Assembly (NCBI GenBank): GCA_030018635.1
Contig: JASEHU010000025.1
Span: 1 to 13,724, forward strand
Reading direction: 5' to 3'
DNA length: 13,724 bases
Origin: a bacterium
Lineage (GTDB): Bacteria; UBA9089; CG2-30-40-21; SBAY01
In this document: piece by piece, positions 1-6,409 of the stretch
Position numbering within the stretch: position 1 is the stretch's first letter
Layout: the number at the start of each line of letters is the position of its first letter
Translations under genes and position numbers: made by a program
The notes under the pieces: model-generated
Told to the model about the DNA's origin: nothing
Database searches by the model: none
The model's input: the letters and a program-made list of their open reading frames with translations, nothing else

Positions 1-95
1 ATATATTCTATTTTTGTCCAATAACATGCAATTTTAAGCAAAAACTCTATTTTTTCATATGTTCACCGTGAATTGCTGCCCAATAAAGAAATAAT

Positions 96-124
96 TTGAC
101 AAACAAGGATTAATGTATTATAAT
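96..124 (+). promoter_or_regulatory. Consensus sigma-70 promoter of tRNA-Leu
   Basis: TTGACA at 96-101 and TATAAT at 119-124 are separated by exactly 17 bases, a perfect match to the housekeeping promoter consensus. Transcription would start near 131, only about 3 bases before the mature tRNA 5' end at 134, so the precursor would have almost no 5' leader. No separate strong promoter is seen for gyrA, so read-through from here is possible. Confidence 0.85.
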
Positions 125-133
125 TATACCCGT

Positions 134-222
134 GCCGAAGTGGCGAAATTGGCAGACGCACTGGACTCAAAATCCAGCGGATGCTTGCATCCATGTGGGT
201 TCGACTCCCACCTTCGGCACCA
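134..222 (+). tRNA. tRNA-Leu (anticodon CAA)
   Basis: The acceptor stem GCCGAAG (134-140) pairs perfectly with CTTCGGC (212-218), followed by discriminator A219 and an encoded CCA at 220-222. The anticodon stem CTGGA/TCCAG (161-165/173-177) encloses a 7-base loop with anticodon CAA at 168-170, reading UUG leucine codons. A long variable arm (around 178-194, GGATGC/GCATCC stem) marks this as a class II tRNA, as expected for Leu. The T arm GTGGG-TTCGACT-CCCAC is intact. Nothing suggests a pseudogene. Confidence 0.97.
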
Positions 223-236
223 GAACCTATATGACC

Positions 237-338
237 TATAATAGGTAAAATTATGAATTATGAATTATAAATTATGAATTAAGGATCAATTCATAATTCA
301 TAATTCATAATTTATAATTCATAATTCATATAATAGGT
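237..338. repeat. 29-bp perfect inverted repeat of AATTCAT heptamers, flanked by a 10-bp direct repeat
   Basis: Positions 252-280 and 302-330 are perfect reverse complements over 29 bases with a 21-base spacer. Both arms are built from the heptamer AATTCAT or its complement, with one variant unit (AATTTAT). A further AATTCAT-type unit lies in the loop. The 10-bp sequence TATAATAGGT occurs at 237-246 and again at 329-338, bracketing the hairpin like a target-site duplication, although the second copy overlaps the hairpin by two bases. The element fills the spacer between tRNA-Leu and gyrA. Each flanking copy contains a TATAAT hexamer, but no convincing -35 lies 17 bases upstream of either. Confidence 0.85.
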
Positions 339-356
339 TATTGAAACGGAGGAACG

Positions 357-2783
357 ATGGAAAAAGAAACGATAATTCCGATTTATATCGAAGATGAAAT
401 GAAAAGTTCATACCTTGATTACGCTATGAGTGTCATCATCGGCAGGGCATTGCCTGATGTGCGTGATGGGCTGAAACCGGTTCATCGCCGGGTGCTTTAC
501 GCTATGAATGAACTAAGTATGGATTCGGATAAACCTTATAAAAAATCGGCCAGGGTTGTCGGTGAAGTTCTTGGAAAATATCATCCACATGGGGATATGG
601 CGGTCTATGATTCCATGGTTCGGATGGTGCAGGATTTCTCGCATCGCTATCCATTGGTTGATGGACAGGGGAATTTCGGCTCTATCGATGGTGATAATCC
701 AGCCGCTATGCGCTATACTGAGGTTAGATTTGCCAGATTCGCCGAAGAACTCCTGCAGGATATAGATAAACAAACCGTTGACTTTGTCCCAAATTTCGAT
801 GAGACACTAAAGGAACCTACGGTACTACCAGCAGTTTTACCGAATTTACTCCTCAATGGCTCCTCAGGCATTGCCGTTGGTATGGCCACCAATATCCCAC
901 CACATAATTTAGGTGAGTTGGTTAATGGCATTATCCATTTAATTGACAATCCTGAGACTACTATTGAGGATTTAATACAGATTATTCCAGGTCCTGATTT
1001 TCCTACTGCCGGATTTATCTGTGGTGTTACTGGTATAAAGGATTACTACAATACCGGTCGGGGAAGGATTATCTTGCGGGCTAATACCAAAATAGAGTCC
1101 ACAAAAAGTGGCAAAGAGGCTATCATCATCACAGAAATACCTTATCAAGTCAACAAAAAAAGTCTTATTGAGAAGATAGCGGAATTGGTTCGAGAAAAGA
1201 AACTCGAAGGAATATCAGCCCTACGAGATGAATCCGACCGCGATGGGATTCGTGTGGTCATAGAATTGAAACGGGATGAAAATGCCTACATCATCTTGAA
1301 TCAACTCTATAAACATACCCAGATGCAAATCACCTTTGGCGTGATTATGTTAGCCATAGTGAATAATCAACCGAAGATATTAAATCTTAAGGAGGTAATT
1401 GAGTGCTACATCAAACATCGGCAAGAGGTAATCATTCGAAGGACTAAATACGAATTACAATTAGCCGAAGAACGAGCCCATATTTTAGAAGGATTAAAGA
1501 TTGCCTTAGCCAATCTTGATGAGGTAATTAAAATTATCAAAGAGTCTAAAACTCCCCAAGAGGCTAAAACCTCATTAATCACACGATTTGAATTAACACC
1601 AATTCAGGCACAGGCGATATTGGAGATGCAATTACAGAGATTAACCGGACTGGAGCAAGACAAACTGAACAAGGAGTATTTAGGACTGATAAAAACTATT
1701 GCCGAATTAAAATCGATTCTCGAATCTAAAAGAAAGATTTTGGAGATAATCAAAAATGATTTAATCCGAGTAAAGGAAAAATTTGCTGACCCAAGAAGAA
1801 GTCAGATAATCCAGGAAGTCGTAGAATTCAACCGTGAAGACCTGATTGCCGAAGAAGATATGGTTATTACCATCTCCCATTCAGGATATATCAAGCGGAT
1901 ACCTCTGAGTGTTTATAAGATGCAAAAACGCGGTGGAGTAGGTGTGGCTGGCATGACCACTAAAGAGGAAGATTTTGTGGACCAATTATATGTTGCCTCG
2001 ACACATGATTATATCCTGTTTTTTACCAATAAGGGCCGGGTGTATTGGTTAAAGGTCTATGATATACCGGAATTTGGAAGAATAAGCAAGGGTAAGGCTA
2101 TTGTCAATCTACTTAAATTAGGAGAAGATGAGCAAATTGCGGAATCTATTTCTATCCGTGCGTTTAACGAAACGGATTATCTTATCATGGCTACCCGAAA
2201 AGGATTGGTTAAGAAAACCAAATTAAGTGCCTATAGTCACCCGCGGGTGGGAGGAATTATTGCCCTGTCATTAGTCGGGGATGATGAATTGATAAGGGTT
2301 GAACGCACCAGTGGAAATGATGATATTGTTTTATCCACGACGATGGGTAAGGCGATTAGATTTAGTGAAAGCCAGGTTAGACCTACCGGTAGAACTGCCT
2401 CTGGTGTCCGAGGAATAAGGCTAAGACAAGATGACCGGGTGGTGAGTATGGAGGTAGTTCGTGAGGGATTGACACTCCTGACCGTCACAACTAATGGCTA
2501 TGGTAAAAGAACAAAATTCTCCGATTATCGGTGTCAATCAAGGGGGGGGCAAGGGGTAATCGATATCAAGACCCAACCCAGAAACGGAGCGGTCATAGGT
2601 ATCTGCGAGATAAAGGATACCGATGAGGTGGTTATGATTACCAGCACCGGCATGGTCATACGCTGTCCGGCAAAAGGCATTTCCGTCATCGGTAGAAATA
2701 CACAGGGTGTTAGACTAATCAGGCTTAAGGAAGAGGATAAACTGATTGATGTGGTTACCGTAGCCAATGAGGAAGATGTGTAA
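357..2783 (+). CDS. gyrA: DNA gyrase subunit A
   Basis: This is the breakage-rejoining subunit of the type IIA topoisomerase that introduces negative supercoils; it acts with GyrB, which is not in the window. The 808-residue length is typical. The N-terminal winged-helix region carries the quinolone-determining segment HPHGDMAVYD (76-85) and the catalytic tyrosine Tyr120 in AAMRYTEVR. A coiled-coil tower follows at about 360-470. The C-terminal beta-pinwheel begins with a GyrA box, QKRGGVG at 523-529 (canonical QRRGGKG), which argues for GyrA rather than ParC. Several later SRGGQGV- and TGRTASGVRG-like blade repeats are present. The start ATG follows GGAGGAACG at a good distance. Oddities: Met81 sits at the E. 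coli Ser83 position, and a run of eight G (2542-2549) lies in a pinwheel blade. The C-terminal acidic tail is very short (NEEDV). Confidence 0.98.
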   Translation: MEKETIIPIYIEDEMKSSYLDYAMSVIIGRALPDVRDGLKPVHRRVLYAMNELSMDSDKPYKKSARVVGEVLGKYHPHGDMAVYDSMVRMVQDFSHRYPLVDGQGNFGSIDGDNPAAMRYTEVRFARFAEELLQDIDKQTVDFVPNFDETLKEPTVLPAVLPNLLLNGSSGIAVGMATNIPPHNLGELVNGIIHLIDNPETTIEDLIQIIPGPDFPTAGFICGVTGIKDYYNTGRGRIILRANTKIESTKSGKEAIIITEIPYQVNKKSLIEKIAELVREKKLEGISALRDESDRDGIRVVIELKRDENAYIILNQLYKHTQMQITFGVIMLAIVNNQPKILNLKEVIECYIKHRQEVIIRRTKYELQLAEERAHILEGLKIALANLDEVIKIIKESKTPQEAKTSLITRFELTPIQAQAILEMQLQRLTGLEQDKLNKEYLGLIKTIAELKSILESKRKILEIIKNDLIRVKEKFADPRRSQIIQEVVEFNREDLIAEEDMVITISHSGYIKRIPLSVYKMQKRGGVGVAGMTTKEEDFVDQLYVASTHDYILFFTNKGRVYWLKVYDIPEFGRISKGKAIVNLLKLGEDEQIAESISIRAFNETDYLIMATRKGLVKKTKLSAYSHPRVGGIIALSLVGDDELIRVERTSGNDDIVLSTTMGKAIRFSESQVRPTGRTASGVRGIRLRQDDRVVSMEVVREGLTLLTVTTNGYGKRTKFSDYRCQSRGGQGVIDIKTQPRNGAVIGICEIKDTDEVVMITSTGMVIRCPAKGISVIGRNTQGVRLIRLKEEDKLIDVVTVANEEDV

Positions 2784-2838
2784 TAGGAACTATAAGTCTT
2801 ATAGGACAATAGGTCTTATAGGACCAATAGGACATATA
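2784..2838. repeat. CTTATAGG-type short repeats after gyrA
   Basis: The gyrA-PBP spacer is filled with units ending in ATAGG. CTATAAGTCTTATAG at 2790-2804 is an odd-length palindrome with 7-bp arms. GTCTTATAGGAC occurs twice in tandem, the second copy followed by CAATAGGAC. The 15-mer TATAAGTCTTATAGG (2791-2805) recurs exactly at 6374-6388 between qmoB and qmoC. No poly-T tract follows, so this is not an obvious terminator. Confidence 0.7.
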
Positions 2839-2866
2839 AGAGCTATTGAGGAGATGATAAAATAAG

Positions 2867-5101
2867 ATGTTTCGTCGCAGAAGGCGTAGAACTTATAAAA
2901 CGCCTGTAGTATTTCCAAAATCACCATTTCTTAAACCCAGGAAAAAAATTTCAACCCTAACCCCACTGGGCAAATCTGTTATCGTCATCAGTCTTTTATG
3001 TTTTTTTGTAATAATAGGAATTGGCGTAGGGGTTATTGTTGCCTTCACCAGCCACCTGCCTAATTTAGACCCTGTCTTGAAATACGAGGGAATGGAGACA
3101 TGGAAATTTCCTACCAAACTTTATTCCGTAGAAAATAAATTAATAGCTGATTTTGCCGAAGAAAAACGGGAATTGGTAAATTTGGACCAGATACCACAAT
3201 TATTAAAAGATGCAGTGATTGTGATTGAAGACAAACAATTTTATAAACATAAAGGGATAGATCTCACGGGTCTTATCCGCGCCTTTTTGGTTAATATCCG
3301 CTCAGGAAAAATCTTACAGGGTGGTTCTACCATCACCCAACAATTAGCCAAAAATCTATTCTTAACCCAGGAGCGGTCATACCGCAGAAAGATACAGGAG
3401 GTGTTGATTGCCTTATTAATCGAACGCAAATTAACCAAGGAGGAAATATTAGAGCGGTATTTTAATAAGATATATTATGGACATGGGAATTATGGGGCTC
3501 AGGCGGCTTCGTTGTATTATTTTGATAAGCCTGTTAATGACCTATCCGTGGCTGAAATAGCTATGCTAGCTGGATTACCCAATTCACCGGTTCACTATTC
3601 CCCTATTGCCTATCCTCAAAAGGCTATTGAGCGGCAGGCAATTGTCTTAAACCAGATGGAGAAAGAAGGACTGATTACCCCTGACCAGGAAATTGCGGCA
3701 AAAAATGACTTTGAAAAAGAGGTAAAAAGGATTTCCAAAAAGAAATTTGCCAAGGCAAAAACTACGATTAATAAAGCACCTTATTTTACCGAGTATATTC
3801 GCCAGATACTCGAACAAGAATATGGCAGTAATGCCCTTTACACCGGTGGATTAAATGTTTATACGACATTGAATTTACAGATGCAGGAGGCGGCACAAGA
3901 GGCACTTGTTAATGGATTGGAGCAACTGAATGCGGCAAAAAAAGCAGGTGAACCGCGCATAGAAGGGGCACTTCTGGCGATTGACCCGCGAACAGGAAAT
4001 ATCCTGGCTATGGTCGGAGGAAGCGGTTTTATCCAGACCAATCAATTGAATCGTGCCATCTACGCTAAAAGACAACCAGGCTCTGCCTTTAAACCCATTA
4101 TTTATACCGCCGCGATTGACCAAGGTTTTACCCCCATAAATATCCTGGATGATTCCCCTAAAACCTACATAGGCGCTGACGGTACGGAATGGAGTCCATC
4201 TAATTATAATGATGACTTCTATGGACGGGTTACCCTGAGAACGGCTTTAGAACTTTCTCTTAATTTGGCGACGATTAAATTATTAGAAGAGGTCGGTGTC
4301 CGCAGGGTAATCGAGTATGCCCATAAAATGGGCATTAAAAATAAACTACCGGCTGATTTATCATTGGCATTAGGAACCGCACAGGTTACTCCATTAGAAA
4401 TGACAAAAGCCTTTGGTGTCTTTGCCAATCAAGGGATTAAGGTCGAACTTCTAGCCATACAATCTATCAAAGACCATCAACAAAATCTATTGGAAGAACG
4501 GACAACAAAAGAGGAAAGGGTTATCTCTGCACAAACGGCTTATCTGATTACCAGTATGTTAGAGGGTGTAGTTCAACGGGGAACGGCAAAATATTCAGTC
4601 GGAAATAAGATAGACAGGGTGGTAGCCGGGAAAACAGGCACAACAAATGATTATGTAGATGCATGGTTTATTGGTTATACGCCGGAATTGGTGGCTACGG
4701 TCTGGATTGGTTATGACCGTGGGCAAAGGAGTTTAGGACATGGACGGGCAGGTGGAGTAGTTGCCGCACCTATCTGGACAGCGTTTGTCCAAAAAATCCT
4801 TCCTTTGTTAGAATCAACAGATTTCACAGTCCCAGCCGGGGTTAATTTTGCTATTGTTGACCCATCTACGGGTATGTTGGCCACTAAATACTGCCCAAAA
4901 ACCAGGTATGAGGTATTTGTCGAAGGTAATTGCCCAACACAATATTGCACTTATCATGGTAAAGAAGAAGAAGGGACAATAGAAGAACTTGGTGTCGGAG
5001 AATATGAATCTCAATCCTCCTCTACGACTACCCCTATTGAAGAAAAAAAACCACAAACCAGCCTCATGGAAGACTTTGATAAAATTAGGCTTGAAGAATA
5101 G
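2867..5101 (+). CDS. Bifunctional penicillin-binding protein 1A (GT51 transglycosylase + transpeptidase)
   Basis: A class A PBP that polymerises lipid II glycan strands and cross-links their peptides on the outer face of the cytoplasmic membrane. A very basic N-terminus (RRRRRR) precedes a signal anchor at about 37-61. The GT51 domain shows EDKQFYKHKG, with catalytic Glu121, and GGSTITQQLAKNLF (152-165). The transpeptidase domain has S406-A-F-K409 (active-site Ser406), S464-L-N466 and K589-T-G-T592, so all catalytic motifs are intact. A cysteine-containing CPKTR...CPTQYCTYH segment and a low-complexity Glu/Ser/Thr tail follow, as in many PBP1A proteins. Length 744 fits the family. GAGGAG lies about 13 bases before the ATG, a long spacing; a three-codon ATG-ATA-AAA-TAA lies between it and the start. 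PBP1A (mrcA/ponA) is the closest label. Confidence 0.95.
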   Translation: MFRRRRRRTYKTPVVFPKSPFLKPRKKISTLTPLGKSVIVISLLCFFVIIGIGVGVIVAFTSHLPNLDPVLKYEGMETWKFPTKLYSVENKLIADFAEEKRELVNLDQIPQLLKDAVIVIEDKQFYKHKGIDLTGLIRAFLVNIRSGKILQGGSTITQQLAKNLFLTQERSYRRKIQEVLIALLIERKLTKEEILERYFNKIYYGHGNYGAQAASLYYFDKPVNDLSVAEIAMLAGLPNSPVHYSPIAYPQKAIERQAIVLNQMEKEGLITPDQEIAAKNDFEKEVKRISKKKFAKAKTTINKAPYFTEYIRQILEQEYGSNALYTGGLNVYTTLNLQMQEAAQEALVNGLEQLNAAKKAGEPRIEGALLAIDPRTGNILAMVGGSGFIQTNQLNRAIYAKRQPGSAFKPIIYTAAIDQGFTPINILDDSPKTYIGADGTEWSPSNYNDDFYGRVTLRTALELSLNLATIKLLEEVGVRRVIEYAHKMGIKNKLPADLSLALGTAQVTPLEMTKAFGVFANQGIKVELLAIQSIKDHQQNLLEERTTKEERVISAQTAYLITSMLEGVVQRGTAKYSVGNKIDRVVAGKTGTTNDYVDAWFIGYTPELVATVWIGYDRGQRSLGHGRAGGVVAAPIWTAFVQKILPLLESTDFTVPAGVNFAIVDPSTGMLATKYCPKTRYEVFVEGNCPTQYCTYHGKEEEGTIEELGVGEYESQSSSTTTPIEEKKPQTSLMEDFDKIRLEE

Positions 5102-5150
5102 GTGTCAGGTTCTAGCAGGTATTAGTCAAAGTTTCCATAAAAAGAAATTC

Positions 5151-5237
5151 GGAATGATGGGGAATGGAATGATGGAGTGATTGGATGATTGGTTTAAACG
5201 ATTTTAATTTATTCCCCCATCACCCCATCATTCCATT
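5151..5237. repeat. Inverted repeat of GATGG-rich units in the convergent spacer
   Basis: AATGGAATGATGG at 5163-5175 is perfectly complementary to 5225-5237, and the stem extends inward to about 22 bp with two mismatches. The left side carries extra direct copies (GGAATGATGG at 5151-5160 and again at 5166-5175, plus TGATTGG variants). The spacer separates the PBP gene from qmoC, which converge here, so the hairpin could act as a bidirectional terminator. The T-rich stretch after it (from 5236) is interrupted, so intrinsic termination is not assured. Confidence 0.75.
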
Positions 5238-5248
5238 TTGGCTATTTC

Positions 5249-6349
5249 CTATTCCCTTTCTTTTTGTTTGGCATAAACCAGGGCTATGGTGCGATAGACC
5301 ATGTGGGCTAACTTGGAATACGGGGCGTAAAAAAAGAGGAAGAATACAGAGACTAAGTGGATGAAATAAATGGGATAGGCAAGAAGGGCAATTCCTGCCA
5401 GTCTTGTTACCTCAGCCAATAGCCCGGAGAGTACCACTAGATAAATCACACCAATAAACAACCAGTCGAAATAACTACCAATACTTGCCTGCACCTTTAC
5501 CTTAAACCTGTTGAGGACTATCAAACTAATCCCCACAAGGAGTATTATTCCACTAATATTACCGATTATTTTTAGTGGTGATAATTGAGGATAGGGTGAA
5601 TGCTGTCCCAGGATATAGAGGTAAAACACGGCTAAGGCTGTGGTAATGGCCAGCCCGATAAATCCATACAGAACACCCATATGAGCCAGGGACCTTCCCT
5701 TGTTCACCTCGCACTTGTTAAACCTGCTGTGTGTCAATATCTCGATTATTACCGAAATAAGGGAGGGGATAAGCCCACCCTGGCCGCAATTTCCGCTGCA
5801 CTGTGTCTGTAAATCCCTCCAGAATCGTATTACCCCACTGGCAAATACCAGAGCGGCAAATATAGCTACAGGCAGGAAAATAGCATCGATATGGGTATGC
5901 GGCAGGAAATGACCAAAAACTATTTCGCCTTGCGGGATATTCAAATGTCCAGTAGCCGCAAGCACTGCCAGAAGAACCAGAACAGGAAAGGCAATGAGGA
6001 GCGGTAGATATTTTATCTGCCCAACCATCATTGCCAGAAATTCAGGAAAGGCATAATGGGCAATGGTCAACTTTCGGATAGCACCAATTACCTCACCAGG
6101 TTTAGCTCCCCTCGGACAGTAAGCCGTGCAATCACTGCATTGGTGACAGAGCCAGATATCCGGGTCGCTGACTAATTTATCCTTCAATCCCCACTGGGCA
6201 TTAATCATCTCCTTTCTTGGAAATGGTTTGTTATCCGGTGATAATTTACATACCACCGCACAGGTAGCACACTGGTAGCACTTTTTTAAAGAACATCCCC
6301 CTGCTGAAATTATTTGTTTGACAAATTTTAGGTCTGGTTTTATATTCAT
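5249..6349 (-). CDS. qmoC: QmoC-like quinone-interacting oxidoreductase membrane subunit (HdrC-HdrE fusion)
   Basis: Membrane anchor that exchanges electrons with menaquinone and passes them to or from QmoAB. Numbering uses the chosen 366-residue start. The N-terminal HdrC-like part has two 4Fe-4S motifs: C24-x2-C27-x2-C30-x3-C34 and C68-x2-C71-x2-C74-x3-C78. The rest is a cytochrome b-like (HdrE/NarI type) domain with about six membrane segments near 116-133, 154-174, 223-247, 262-280, 295-311 and 322-342. Candidate haem-ligand histidines include H147, H151, H153, H223 and H331. An upstream ATG at 6364 exists, but GGAGG (6358-6362) lies 8 bases before the ATG at 6349, while nothing suitable precedes 6364, so 6349 is preferred. 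It is the last gene of the leftward qmo set. The domain fusion is typical of QmoC and separates it from a stand-alone HdrC. Confidence 0.88.
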   Translation of the reverse strand: MNIKPDLKFVKQIISAGGCSLKKCYQCATCAVVCKLSPDNKPFPRKEMINAQWGLKDKLVSDPDIWLCHQCSDCTAYCPRGAKPGEVIGAIRKLTIAHYAFPEFLAMMVGQIKYLPLLIAFPVLVLLAVLAATGHLNIPQGEIVFGHFLPHTHIDAIFLPVAIFAALVFASGVIRFWRDLQTQCSGNCGQGGLIPSLISVIIEILTHSRFNKCEVNKGRSLAHMGVLYGFIGLAITTALAVFYLYILGQHSPYPQLSPLKIIGNISGIILLVGISLIVLNRFKVKVQASIGSYFDWLFIGVIYLVVLSGLLAEVTRLAGIALLAYPIYFIHLVSVFFLFFYAPYSKLAHMVYRTIALVYAKQKERE

Positions 6350-6357
6350 TGTTTTTT

Positions 6358-6362
6358 CCTCC
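6358..6362 (-). promoter_or_regulatory. Shine-Dalgarno GGAGG that decides the qmoC start
   Basis: On the minus strand the sequence reads ATGGAGGAAAAAACAATG. GGAGG is 8 bases from the second ATG (6349) and would lie inside the coding region if the first ATG (6364) were used. The region before 6364 is repeat sequence with no ribosome-binding site. Confidence 0.75.
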
Positions 6363-6371
6363 ATTGCACAG

Positions 6372-6408
6372 ATTATAAGTCTTATAGGTTATATAGGACT
6401 TATAGGGC
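6372..6408. repeat. CCTATAAG-type repeats between qmoB and qmoC
   Basis: Immediately after the qmoB stop, the minus strand has four CCTATA-type units in about 35 bases, including the palindrome CTATAAGACTTATAG. It shares the exact 15-mer TATAAGTCTTATAGG (6374-6388) with the gyrA-PBP spacer at 2791-2805. A related ACCTATATGACCTATAATAGGT cluster follows tRNA-Leu at 225-246. Confidence 0.7.
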
Positions 6409-6409
6409 T

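Noticed and set aside
252..330. CRISPR or terminator interpretation of the AATTCAT repeats
   Set aside because: Units are 7 bp without unique spacers, arms are inverted, the stem is pure AT-rich and no T run follows, so neither fits.
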